A stretch of 64,000 bases of DNA, from NCBI GenBank assembly GCA_024363285.1, contig AP024710.1:2884001-2948000 (forward strand). Reading direction: 5' to 3'. This DNA is from Leptolinea sp. HRD-7. GTDB lineage: Bacteria > Chloroflexota > Anaerolineae > Anaerolineales > Anaerolineaceae. Below the pieces are notes generated by a model. It saw only the letters and a program-made list of their open reading frames with translations. It ran no database searches and had not been told where the DNA came from. Position numbers and translations under genes: made by a program. Of this stretch, positions 25,492-34,025 are shown piece by piece. The stretch's first letter is position 1. Each line of letters begins with the position of its first letter.

Positions 25492-26759
25492 GCATCCATC
25501 TCTACAAATGGAATTGTATTGGTTGCTTTAGGCATTACCGCTATTCGGGCGTTATCCGGTAAGAAGAGACTTGCTTTTTCAAACGCACTTGCCAGAGAAT
25601 CAGCCGGCTCCAGGAGCAGCCTGCGAATACGATCATCTTCTATCCCGGAAACAACGAAAATCTTAATCCGACGCTGCTCTCGGGCAAATTGTAGAGCTTT
25701 GTGCGGCCCTACCTTAAACCCTTCCATCCGGAGTTTAGAAAAAACAGCATCGACTGATGAAACTCCTTCCATGAAAGCTTCGTAGCTGTTGCTGCCAACA
25801 CCTTCCACGCATTCGGCGGCAAGGATGACACATCCACCATCGCGTGTAATGCTGGCAGCATGAGATAAACCCTTTTGCGATTGGTATAAATTAATATCTT
25901 TTGGATAACCACCGGGGGAGGCGATGACGAGGTCGAAATCACCCCGGGGAATTGATGTCTGGCAAATTTTCCGTGAAAGTGGAATCCCAGTCCTCATAAC
26001 ATCGCGGGGTGAACCGAAAATCGCGTGCATGATCTGTTTTGCCGGGTTCATAATAACATTTAACGCGGCGTCACATTTGATAAGGTCGCCAATCTCTTCC
26101 AGGTCCTGACGGGTAGGGTTGGTATCATAGACTCCAAAGGTTGATTCAGGTTCGACCAACATGGAATGATTCTTATTTATCGTTTGGCGTCCTGTAAGCC
26201 CGATACCAGCGGTTTTTGCCCCTCCGGAATATCCCATAAAATGGTGGGGTTCAATATTTCCCACGAGCAATTTTAGGTCAGACTGGTAAAAAGATGAATT
26301 TATATATACCGGGGTTCGCCTTGATGTTTCACCCAGGTATTTCAGATTCTTTGAATCGTCACAATCGTGGGAGACGATCTTATACTCACGTATTATTTCT
26401 TCTGGCAGTAACAATCCGAATTCTTCATTGCGCATAGGTGTATGTGTTCCTGTAGCAATAAAGAATTCTATATAGTCTTTCCTGACACCCAACTTTTCCA
26501 ACCTGGAAAGCAGGGGAGGGATCATCAGTGAATTGGGAACCGGACGGGTTTTATCATTAATTGCTATGGCAACTGTACCCATGGGATCTATTTTTTCCCA
26601 TTGAAAATCACCGATAGGATTCTCCAGGCTTTCATAAATCAAATCTTCGGCGTTTCGGGCAGGGTGGGATATTGGAGGCGTCAAAATTGTCAGATTGTAT
26701 TTGGAAGAAACGTCGCAACCAATCTGTCCTTTTCCATAAGGGAGAATTATCTCAGTCAT
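25488..26759 (-). CDS. LarA-family nickel-dependent racemase
   Basis: The 423-residue protein fits the LarA (DUF2088) family of racemases and epimerases that use the nickel-pincer nucleotide cofactor. The four key positions of Lactiplantibacillus LarA (H108, H174, K184, H200) have clear counterparts: H106 in GTHTPM, H172 in IEPHHFMG, K182 in SGGAKTAGIG and H198 in NKNHSM. Thus it is likely active. The substrate could be lactate or another 2-hydroxyacid. The cofactor genes larB, larC and larE are not in the window. It overlaps its neighbours on both sides (8 bp and 4 bp). Confidence 0.88.
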   Translation of the reverse strand: MTEIILPYGKGQIGCDVSSKYNLTILTPPISHPARNAEDLIYESLENPIGDFQWEKIDPMGTVAIAINDKTRPVPNSLMIPPLLSRLEKLGVRKDYIEFFIATGTHTPMRNEEFGLLLPEEIIREYKIVSHDCDDSKNLKYLGETSRRTPVYINSSFYQSDLKLLVGNIEPHHFMGYSGGAKTAGIGLTGRQTINKNHSMLVEPESTFGVYDTNPTRQDLEEIGDLIKCDAALNVIMNPAKQIMHAIFGSPRDVMRTGIPLSRKICQTSIPRGDFDLVIASPGGYPKDINLYQSQKGLSHAASITRDGGCVILAAECVEGVGSNSYEAFMEGVSSVDAVFSKLRMEGFKVGPHKALQFAREQRRIKIFVVSGIEDDRIRRLLLEPADSLASAFEKASLFLPDNARIAVMPKATNTIPFVEMDA

Positions 26760-27414
26760 TTATTTTTTTCCTGAAATCAAAAAAGGCATGTCCGCAGCCA
26801 ATGACAAGTGGATTAAATGCCAGCAATTTATCGGCAGAAGCAGCCGCCTGAATGGGATCGCCAGTTGTTGAGTCGGTAGTGGCTACCGGTTTTCCCCCAA
26901 CGCTTTTTATTGCGTCTCCCGCAAACAAAATACGCTCTGTTGGCATATAAAATGATACATGCCCTGGTGTGTGTCCGGGAGTCGCAATCACCTGAAGACC
27001 GCCCAGGATAGGCAATATTTCTCCATCTACGATATTCCGGGAAACAGGCACAGCGGGTGACACCATTATTACTGGCTCGATGATAGCCATCAATAATTTT
27101 GCAACACCTTTTGTTGTTATTTTCCTGCTAAAAACACCTTTTTCTATCGCTTCCGCCTCAATTCTTGAACTCCAAATTTCACAATGCGAGGCTGCTTTGA
27201 TATCTTTGGCCGCACCATAATGATCAGAATCCGAGTGGGTTATTAGTATCCGTTTTATATCAGTAGGTTGAAATCCGAGTTTTTTTACATAATTTAGTAT
27301 GCTGTTCTTATTTACGTGCATCCCGGTGTCTATCAAGGTTAATTCTTTATTGTCAATTAGTAGATACTGGTTAACGAAATTTCCTATGCGATGAACAAAT
27401 GGGGTGATTTGCAT
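26752..27414 (-). CDS. Metallo-beta-lactamase-fold hydrolase
   Basis: The 220-residue protein has the MBL-fold metal sites: THSDSDHYG (the HxHxDH motif with Asp in place of the second His), 'TPGHTPGHVSFY', 'LFAGDAI' and a final 'GCGHAFFDF'. It is similar to glyoxalase II-like single-domain hydrolases. The substrate is unknown. It is the first gene of the minus-strand group MBL - larA-type - esterase, with an 8 bp overlap into the racemase gene. Confidence 0.88.
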   Translation of the reverse strand: MQITPFVHRIGNFVNQYLLIDNKELTLIDTGMHVNKNSILNYVKKLGFQPTDIKRILITHSDSDHYGAAKDIKAASHCEIWSSRIEAEAIEKGVFSRKITTKGVAKLLMAIIEPVIMVSPAVPVSRNIVDGEILPILGGLQVIATPGHTPGHVSFYMPTERILFAGDAIKSVGGKPVATTDSTTGDPIQAAASADKLLAFNPLVIGCGHAFFDFRKKIND

Positions 27415-27785
27415 AATTTCTCCTGACTATTCCACAATATTTTATCCCGAATTATTGTGGCACAGTATCAGATTATATTATTTATAGCCCTTGAGAGGTC
27501 TTTTGCGGGATTTATTTTTTTTAAGGGTTTCCTATAACTAATGGTGCATTTTTTGCATTAAAACAGAGGGAGTTATATTCATTTTTTCGAGCACATTTAT
27601 TACTGAAGGGAACTCAGGTCAACATGAAATTCAATATCAACGCTGGAGACAATTTTATTGAGGTGCTCCAAAACTCAGCGGTCTGGAGCAGGGAAGACAT
27701 ATTTTTTCAAAATGAGAGTAAAATTGAATTATGGTTTCGATAAGTTACATTATCGCAATCATAATGCGGAATAGGAGATACCCCA
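27415..27785. other. 371-bp AT-rich intergenic region between the MBL gene and the tyrosine recombinase
   Basis: The two flanking genes are transcribed away from this stretch. It contains an inverted repeat CCACAATA (27432-27439) / TATTGTGG (27453-27460) close to the MBL gene start, which could be an operator or the foot of a leader hairpin. It also has a short open frame at 27624-27743, listed separately. A CATAAT hexamer at 27760-27765 and AGGAG at 27773-27777 precede the TTG start of the recombinase. I see no tRNA, no clear attachment site and no known RNA motif in it. Confidence 0.5.
27624..27743 (+). CDS. Possible 39-residue small protein, unknown
   Basis: An ATG at 27624 opens a 39-codon frame ending in TAA at 27743, reading MKFNINAGDNFIEVLQ at the start and IELWFR at the end. 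AGG lies 5 bp before the ATG. It is soluble and acidic in its middle, with no recognisable domain. It fills part of the intergenic gap before the recombinase gene. It may be a real small gene, a leader peptide or chance; there is no independent support. Confidence 0.25.
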   Translation: MKFNINAGDNFIEVLQNSAVWSREDIFFQNESKIELWFR

Positions 27786-28787
27786 TTGAACTCTTCTTTA
27801 TCCATAAATAACGCCGTAGAACGCTTCCTGTTGACCGTTTCACAGGCGCGCAGTGAGAACACCACGCTCACATACGGGAATGCCATGTCTCATTTCCTTA
27901 GCGTGCTCGAAGAAAATCACCTTATCCCTTCTGAAACGCCCTCTACGAACCTCACAGAAGACGCTGTAGCCTGGATGATATCCAGCCTCAAAGATCACGC
28001 GCCATCCACCGAACGCCTGTACCTGACGGCCGTTACACGATTCTATGAATATCTTGCGGCAGAAAATTTGAGTTCCATCAATCTCCCCCGGGTACAGATG
28101 TTGATTCATCAAAGAGCCCGCCGACCGGGTCAACGTCTGCCAATGTTTCCCAGAGATAATATAGACACCATAGTAGAACATATGGTCAATTTAGACTATT
28201 CGAATTTTGAATCTCCCGAAGAAAAGCTCCGGTATTTGCGTGACCGGGCATTTCTCATAACCCTGGCGGATACCGGACTGCGAGTTCATGAAGCCTGCGG
28301 ACTGCGGAGAGGTGATATTGACTGGAATGAAGGAAAAGCCCTTGTCATTGGTAAAGGAAACCGTCAGGCTGTGGTTCGTTTTAGCAACCGCTCCATGCAG
28401 GTTATTCGAGATTATCTGAGTGCCCGCTCTACTCTTGATGGATCCAGTGGAAAGCCACTGGCTTCTCTGCCTATTTATGCCCGGCACGACAAAGGAGCCG
28501 GAACAAAGGTCAAACCGATCACAACGACTACCGGACGAGAGATAGTGGCGGAATGGGTCAAATCTATTCTGGGACCAGAGGCTGTTGGAACCATTACGCC
28601 TCATAGTTTCCGTCATTATTTTGTCACGCGAGTTCTGCACAGCTCTGGGAACCTTAAACTGGCACAGGAATTAGCCCGTCATAAAAGCATTGCTGTCACC
28701 CAGCGTTATGCACACTTAAACGATGATGAACTTGATCGTGGTTATTATGATATTTTTGACTTATCGAAGCGAAAAACAGATGAATAA
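27786..28787 (+). CDS. Tyrosine recombinase (XerC/XerD-like integrase)
   Basis: The 333-residue protein has an N-terminal SAM-like core-binding domain (about residues 5-95) and a catalytic domain with all tyrosine recombinase positions: R166 (TGLRVHE), K190 (GKGNRQ), H273 and R276 (HSFRH), H299, and nucleophile Y308 (RYAHL). The start codon is TTG, with AGGAG 8 bp upstream (27773-27777). It may be the chromosomal dimer-resolution recombinase or an integrase of a small island. It stands alone, divergent from the MBL gene and convergent with the TerY-type triad. No dif or att repeat was recognised. Confidence 0.9.
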   Translation: MNSSLSINNAVERFLLTVSQARSENTTLTYGNAMSHFLSVLEENHLIPSETPSTNLTEDAVAWMISSLKDHAPSTERLYLTAVTRFYEYLAAENLSSINLPRVQMLIHQRARRPGQRLPMFPRDNIDTIVEHMVNLDYSNFESPEEKLRYLRDRAFLITLADTGLRVHEACGLRRGDIDWNEGKALVIGKGNRQAVVRFSNRSMQVIRDYLSARSTLDGSSGKPLASLPIYARHDKGAGTKVKPITTTTGREIVAEWVKSILGPEAVGTITPHSFRHYFVTRVLHSSGNLKLAQELARHKSIAVTQRYAHLNDDELDRGYYDIFDLSKRKTDE

Positions 28788-28823
28788 ACATCTATGCGAA
28801 ATATGCCGCTTTTTTGCAAATTC

Positions 28824-30341
28824 TTACGACTTTTTATTATTCCTGAACCGTTCAGCAGAATATAACTGATTTAGAACTTCCTCTAACCCTGTTTTGGTCT
28901 CATTTTTGAATATATCATCCAATGAAATTCTGGTGTTTAGAGCAATTTTCGGGGAAAAAATATCAATATCACCACTTTTGATTGTCTCTGGTGCTTTTTT
29001 CGCATTCATAGAACCTTCAGGTACATTGAATGTTCGAAAAGACGGCTTTTCTATTTCTTGCTTCTGTGGTTTTATCAGAAGATCTGTGATTGCTTCAAGT
29101 ACCATTTGAGGTCGTTTATTACGGATCGACATCAGACCGGTCACTGAGATAATTTTTCCTGTTAAACCATCTATATTTATACTGATTCTTTTAAAATCTT
29201 CCAATACCCCACCCCAGATGACGGCGGTGAAACAATCCTCCTTCCAGTTTCCAAAATTTATAAATATGTGGTCAGCGCCTTCTTCCGTGTGACCATGAAA
29301 TACTTCTTTAACTTCACCGATGACCGTTACTATTTGCCCAATGGATTGCAAAATGGATGGCAACCTGTCAGCCTGATATACTGGCACATTCGCTTTTTTT
29401 ATTACCGATTTATTCCGACTGGGTTTTAATGTAACCAACAGGTTATTCGTCTTTCCTGAAATGTACTCTTCCAACGATGGCACATTGTCAATAGAACTTT
29501 GACAAATCTGCATAAAACTGGGAATAAAATGAGACACCGATGGAATATTAGCCAGTCTGTGCAATAAACGTGAATTTTCTGGATCGAGAAAATCTGATCT
29601 CTGGAACAGGAGCCCTTCCCCTCCATATTGGAATTCTTCCCATAATGCAGGCTCAGCAGCAAGCGCATTAAGAGCGAGATAAATAACCAGAGTCGAGAAC
29701 CTGTCCAACTTCTCGTCATAATCCGTATTGGATCGGGTTGGATGCTGGAAGTGGATATTTCCCAATTCGTTACTTTTTCGCCCCGCTAATGCCGGCACAT
29801 ACATGCCATCATAGTCAATTAAAAAAACCTCCCCAGCCTTGATGATTATATTCCGGTGAGAAAGGTCACCGTGAGCCAATCTATTTGCCTCAAGTTCGCG
29901 GCAAACGAAACGGAATTTCTCACCTAACGCAAGTAAATCTTCCGGCTTGCCAAGATGGTGGAAAACATAGTTTTCAAGAGATTCACCCTCGATCCACTCA
30001 ACAATGGAAATCGGAAAATGCTTTCCGTGAATTGCTATTCCGCATTGAAAATATCGTGTGGGAACAAAGAAAGGCAGTGATAGAACTTCTAATGCCTGGC
30101 AAATCTGAGAATATCGGATGGCCCGGTCTCGCACAGCCCGGTGAAAACAACGGGCAGCCCATGTATTATCCTTTACTTCAACTTTGTACGTGAGTGCGAA
30201 ACCGCCTGAACGCACACGCGGGAAACCCCATAGGTCTCTTTCAACAAGTCCCTGACGTAGAAAGTTTGATGAAAAAGAAATTTCAGGGTGTTGAAGAGCA
30301 GTCTGATAATCAGCAAAAGATGGAAACACAGGCGGATTCAT
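28824..30341 (-). CDS. Protein kinase of a TerY-type triad, with C-terminal OB-like domain
   Basis: The 505-residue protein has a Ser/Thr kinase-like domain in about residues 20-290. A Gly-rich loop (RSGGFALTYKV) is followed by WAARCFHR, with Arg where the usual VAIK Lys sits. The catalytic loop is HGDLSHRNIII (near 158-168) and the metal site LIDYDGM (DFG replaced by DYD). A charged linker is followed by a beta-rich segment at about 335-425 ('GQIVTVIGEVKEVFHG', 'ISVTGLMSIRNKRPQMVL') that resembles an OB fold of the nucleic acid-binding type. The start overlaps the phosphatase gene by 4 bp. Kinase + PP2C + vWA is the TerY phosphorylation triad. Confidence 0.82.
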   Translation of the reverse strand: MNPPVFPSFADYQTALQHPEISFSSNFLRQGLVERDLWGFPRVRSGGFALTYKVEVKDNTWAARCFHRAVRDRAIRYSQICQALEVLSLPFFVPTRYFQCGIAIHGKHFPISIVEWIEGESLENYVFHHLGKPEDLLALGEKFRFVCRELEANRLAHGDLSHRNIIIKAGEVFLIDYDGMYVPALAGRKSNELGNIHFQHPTRSNTDYDEKLDRFSTLVIYLALNALAAEPALWEEFQYGGEGLLFQRSDFLDPENSRLLHRLANIPSVSHFIPSFMQICQSSIDNVPSLEEYISGKTNNLLVTLKPSRNKSVIKKANVPVYQADRLPSILQSIGQIVTVIGEVKEVFHGHTEEGADHIFINFGNWKEDCFTAVIWGGVLEDFKRISINIDGLTGKIISVTGLMSIRNKRPQMVLEAITDLLIKPQKQEIEKPSFRTFNVPEGSMNAKKAPETIKSGDIDIFSPKIALNTRISLDDIFKNETKTGLEEVLNQLYSAERFRNNKKS

Positions 30342-31126
30342 GATATCCCCTTCCCCAGTTCTATATAAATCACAGAGGTATCATCATTCCTGATTTCACC
30401 ATTTTTCCGAAGAGAGTTTATCCATTCGGAAAAATCAGAATCTCTATTGACATCCTTTATTTTTCGAACCATAGACTGGTATTCTGATAGATCCGTAACA
30501 GTTTTTCGCATGATCCATGAAGCCATTGCATCAGTAGCTAGTATCAATTGGTCTCCGCGTTTTAATGAGCCTCTCGCTGTGTAGATTTTTCCTTTAATTG
30601 AATCCATTTTTTCGATTTTTGAGGGAATTAAAACAGGAGAATTATTAAATTCTGAAGGATTCTGCAGTGGTAAAGACAGATAAATTGAATGATTATGCGC
30701 AATAAAAAGACAGCAATCCCCCACTGCCAATGCCCGCCAGGTATATGCGGTTGATGGATGAAGCGGATCGTATTGGATTTCCATCCAGGCTAATGCCGAA
30801 AAGGCTCCATGCCTCACTTTTTCCATTGCATGCCAGGGTAAATCCAATCCATTTATTAAAACCTGCCATTCAATCTGGGCTTTTTTTACTGCTTCGAGAA
30901 AAGCGTATTCAGATAGACGGGTTTGTGAGCATTGCCTTACAAGACAAGAAGCCCACAAACCGGAGAAACTGGTTTGTGTCGCACCATCAGCCACGGCAAA
31001 TGATACTCTTTCATTATTACCGTTTACAGAACCATGTGAATCGGCAGGAAAAACAGCATCTTCATTCTCTGAAGCCTTATTGCCGGCTTTGGGTATGGAG
31101 TGGGAGAACCAGGTTAAAGGTTCCAA
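30338..31126 (-). CDS. PP2C-like protein phosphatase of a TerY-type triad
   Basis: The 262-residue protein has PP2C metal-binding positions: NEDAVF (D23), VADGAT (D47), a 'AVGDCCLFI' strand near 137, 'LATDAMASW' and the final NDDTSVIYI. The fold is PPM type but shortened. It should reverse phosphorylation by the adjacent kinase. It overlaps the kinase start by 4 bp and begins 8 bp after the vWA gene, so all three proteins come from one transcript. Confidence 0.87.
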   Translation of the reverse strand: MEPLTWFSHSIPKAGNKASENEDAVFPADSHGSVNGNNERVSFAVADGATQTSFSGLWASCLVRQCSQTRLSEYAFLEAVKKAQIEWQVLINGLDLPWHAMEKVRHGAFSALAWMEIQYDPLHPSTAYTWRALAVGDCCLFIAHNHSIYLSLPLQNPSEFNNSPVLIPSKIEKMDSIKGKIYTARGSLKRGDQLILATDAMASWIMRKTVTDLSEYQSMVRKIKDVNRDSDFSEWINSLRKNGEIRNDDTSVIYIELGKGIS

Positions 31127-31134
31127 AACACACG

Positions 31135-31980
31135 CTATACCAGATTTGCCGGTCTGGTGCCGATTTCCAATCCCTGAACAATTCCCGCAATATCGGCGTT
31201 ATATACAATACCACGTGCATCGGCCGCGATTTCTAACCCCAGCAAATCTTCCGCAGCATGTCTCAGGTTTTCCGGCAGTGGACTGGACATAGTAAACATG
31301 GAACGAGAGGAGAAATCCGGCATTTGTTCAATGCTTGATGGATAAAGTACCGGCCGGTCAAAAGGATGTGATGACGTATGCAATGTAATCAACAAAACAT
31401 TTCCATCATTGGTCGAAAGCGAACGCAATGCTTCAGCGGCATCCGTCACCTTCCCGTCATTCGATTGGCCATCCGTCAGGTTGATCACTGTTGGCGGATA
31501 GGATTCAGGGTGTTCTTCCACCCAACGCGAAAGAATAGAATAAGCTTCTTCAAAAACCTGGCGCATAGGGGTATGCCCGCGAGCAAATGGTTCTACCCAG
31601 ACAGGGAATTTAACGTTTGCTTCAATAAACCCGCCCGCACCGTCAGGCTCCTTCCTAATACGATCTTCGATCCGTATTGGGTTTCTATAGACTTCATCAA
31701 TCCAGGCGAGATGGGTCTCTTCATCTGCGCAAGACAGAATTGATTTGATCTCGGAGCCATAACCAATTACACCAATCTGGTAATACTGGCGAATATCCAG
31801 ATCTTTAGATGCCGATACAACCAGGCTTTGAAGTACCCTGTTTAATGCTTCTGCCACAAATTCCGACTTCTTCGGATTTCCAGGTGTGCCCATGATGGGT
31901 TCATTCATAGATGTAGAATGATCCACCAGAAACAGAAAACAGGTCGGATTGGCTCGACTGATCTCAGCCTGATATGTCAT
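31135..31980 (-). CDS. TerY-like vWA-domain protein
   Basis: The 281-residue protein is mostly one von Willebrand A domain. The MIDAS residues are complete: D20-x-S22-x-S24 (VDHSTSM), T137 (HTPMR) and D170 (LTDGQS). It has no signal peptide, so it should act in the cytoplasm. TerY proteins are found with a PP2C phosphatase and a kinase in stress and tellurite-type gene clusters and in candidate phage-defence triads. It is the first gene of the triad operon. The gene before it (methyltransferase, stop at 31999) is only 18 bp away and co-directional, so read-through is possible. Confidence 0.87.
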   Translation of the reverse strand: MTYQAEISRANPTCFLFLVDHSTSMNEPIMGTPGNPKKSEFVAEALNRVLQSLVVSASKDLDIRQYYQIGVIGYGSEIKSILSCADEETHLAWIDEVYRNPIRIEDRIRKEPDGAGGFIEANVKFPVWVEPFARGHTPMRQVFEEAYSILSRWVEEHPESYPPTVINLTDGQSNDGKVTDAAEALRSLSTNDGNVLLITLHTSSHPFDRPVLYPSSIEQMPDFSSRSMFTMSSPLPENLRHAAEDLLGLEIAADARGIVYNADIAGIVQGLEIGTRPANLV

Positions 31981-31998
31981 GATTATCTCCAGTAAGGG

Positions 31999-33390
31999 TT
32001 AGATATTATCCTTGCTTTTCATTAAATATAACACTCGCAGGCTGCCTTCAACCGGCATTTTATTTACAATTTCGAAAGATTTGGTAAACGCTTCTTCGAA
32101 TCCTTCCAGGGTGTAATTAGGAAAAATATCTTTTCTTGTTGCTAGTAAAATTTGAACCTGCGAATCTTCTTTGGGCACAAACTCAATTACCAGATTCTTT
32201 CCAAGTGTTCTTAAATATTCTGCAAAATTCTCAAGAGGGACATTATTTGAAATACATATATGATGAATAAGAGCCAGTGCTAAAACCACATCAGCGGGGC
32301 CGCGGCTGGCGAGAGAGTCCCGTTCTTTATTCGCCCAACCGATCCCGCCACTTGGATTTGTCAGATCCAGCACCAGAGGAAGAATATTCGTCTCTTTCGC
32401 TGACTTTACCTGCCGATAATTCTTTTCAACCGCAGCCGGATCAATATCAAATGACACAACCGATCCAAAATCTGAAACCGGACGACTAAACTCTCCTGTA
32501 TTAGCGCCCATATCCCAAATAATACCGCCCCCGGTCTTTTGAACGAAAGATTTGACCAGGTTTTTCTTTTGTTCGAATGCATCCGAGGAATAATTGGTAA
32601 TATCGTAATAATCAGCCCATTCTGTACCCTGCGGTTTCCATTCAAGCCCCTTCACCGTTGATCTTAAGTTATCCACCAGACCAAGCAACCCGGTCTTTGA
32701 AACCCGGGCGTCTCCGGAAGCTTTATCATGGGATTCTGAATATTTTTTTTGCGCGTTGGCATGAACATGAATGTGAGTGAACAATCCAAGATTAAGGCGA
32801 GTTGACCAGGGAAGCAATTTAGACGCCATATCCAAAGGAATTCCGTCAATGTAAACCCGCATAAGTTGGTTTAATCGAATATCCACTTTTGCCATTAGTG
32901 CTAATGGCGCAAGAAAATGCTGACAGAACTGGCGGTAGGCATCCCATGGTTTTCCGTCTTCATAATCATCAAAAGACAATGTATCGATGAGAACCGGTTT
33001 CCCTTTATAAAATTGGATGTTATATGCGCTGGCATCTTTCAGTGTCAAACCCTTATCAATTGCGAGCTCCTGGATTTTTAGCGTCAAAAGTGCCGCGTCC
33101 TTTAATTGACTGAAACTCCACTCATAGGGGTATGAAATAAAGCCGATTTTTTCCGGCCGAATGATCTTGTAAGCAGTATCTTTTTTTTCCGGTTCAATAT
33201 TGTCAACTTCATCATGCGGAATCAACCAACCCTTTTTTATTAATGCCGCATATAAACCACTGGAATTCAGTTTTTCATAGATAGGTTGATATTCTCTATT
33301 AATCTGGCGGTATAAAACATCATCTCTACTGAATAGAAATCCACTTGGATCACGAAAAGAAGAGGATAAGGAAGCTGTTTTTTTTGGCAT
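31999..33390 (-). CDS. SAM-dependent methyltransferase with N-terminal kinase-like motif (NoeA-like)
   Basis: The 463-residue protein has a class I methyltransferase domain in its C-terminal half: 'IIWDMGANTGEFSRPVSDFG' (about 296-315), 'VVSFDIDPAAVEKNY' and 'ADVVLALALIHHI'. The N-terminal half contains 'LKDASAYNIQFYKGKPVLIDTLSF' in pieces (about residues 115-140). Its D-x4-N then I-D-x-L-S-F spacing resembles a kinase catalytic loop and DFG site, without the usual HRD His. Proteins of this layout are annotated as NoeA-like methyltransferases; their substrate is unknown. It lies between the YhhQ-family gene (7 bp) and the TerY-type triad (18 bp). Confidence 0.78.
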   Translation of the reverse strand: MPKKTASLSSSFRDPSGFLFSRDDVLYRQINREYQPIYEKLNSSGLYAALIKKGWLIPHDEVDNIEPEKKDTAYKIIRPEKIGFISYPYEWSFSQLKDAALLTLKIQELAIDKGLTLKDASAYNIQFYKGKPVLIDTLSFDDYEDGKPWDAYRQFCQHFLAPLALMAKVDIRLNQLMRVYIDGIPLDMASKLLPWSTRLNLGLFTHIHVHANAQKKYSESHDKASGDARVSKTGLLGLVDNLRSTVKGLEWKPQGTEWADYYDITNYSSDAFEQKKNLVKSFVQKTGGGIIWDMGANTGEFSRPVSDFGSVVSFDIDPAAVEKNYRQVKSAKETNILPLVLDLTNPSGGIGWANKERDSLASRGPADVVLALALIHHICISNNVPLENFAEYLRTLGKNLVIEFVPKEDSQVQILLATRKDIFPNYTLEGFEEAFTKSFEIVNKMPVEGSLRVLYLMKSKDNI

Positions 33391-33396
33391 GTAGAT

Positions 33397-33999
33397 TTAC
33401 GCGTTGCCCTTTTCTTTGACAAGGTAGATGAACGGAAGGCTGATCAACGTAATCAGCATCTTGATAATAACATTAGCCCAGAAGATACCCCATACAGAGT
33501 CAACAGGCATAGTGCCATAAAACGCCATAAAAGAAAAGGTCAGTGAGTCCAAAGGAACTGAGATGGAATTGCTGACCAGAACACGCATCCATTGGTAGCG
33601 CCGGGTGATTTTATCCACCCAAATTCGATACACTTCCGTATCAACCAATTCAGAAACAAGTTGAGATACAACACTGGCTATCGTAATTCGCCATACTGGT
33701 GAAAGTACTCTACCCCAAATCTCACTCGAGCCAGCAGCGGCATCTGGCTGCAGAGAAGACACAAACCAAAAAAATAGTGACATGAAAAGGTTGATCGCCA
33801 CAGCTGTGATGATCAAAACCCTTACACCTTTCAACCCGAGGACTTTATGAGCCAGGTCGCGTAAGGTAAAAGTAATTGGATAAATGAAAGTGCCGGCATC
33901 AAACGAGAGGCCGGCAAATAAGACGATCTGTAAACTGGCAATATTGGATAGTAACTGGGCCGATACATATATGGCACAAACAATAATAGTTGATATCAA
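33397..33999 (-). CDS. yhhQ: YhhQ/VUT-family queuosine precursor transporter
   Basis: The 200-residue protein has about six hydrophobic helices and the VUT (COG1738) signatures: 'SFDAGTFIYPITFTLRDL', 'SQLVSELVDTEVY' and 'SISVPLDSLTF'. These proteins import queuosine precursors such as preQ0/preQ1 in bacteria. It begins 26 bp after the phnE gene stop and ends 7 bp before the methyltransferase gene start. It may be transcribed with the ABC transporter, though no functional link is known. Confidence 0.87.
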   Translation of the reverse strand: MISTIIVCAIYVSAQLLSNIASLQIVLFAGLSFDAGTFIYPITFTLRDLAHKVLGLKGVRVLIITAVAINLFMSLFFWFVSSLQPDAAAGSSEIWGRVLSPVWRITIASVVSQLVSELVDTEVYRIWVDKITRRYQWMRVLVSNSISVPLDSLTFSFMAFYGTMPVDSVWGIFWANVIIKMLITLISLPFIYLVKEKGNA

Positions 34000-34025
34000 A
34001 CTACGTTCCTCGATTCCTTACAAAA

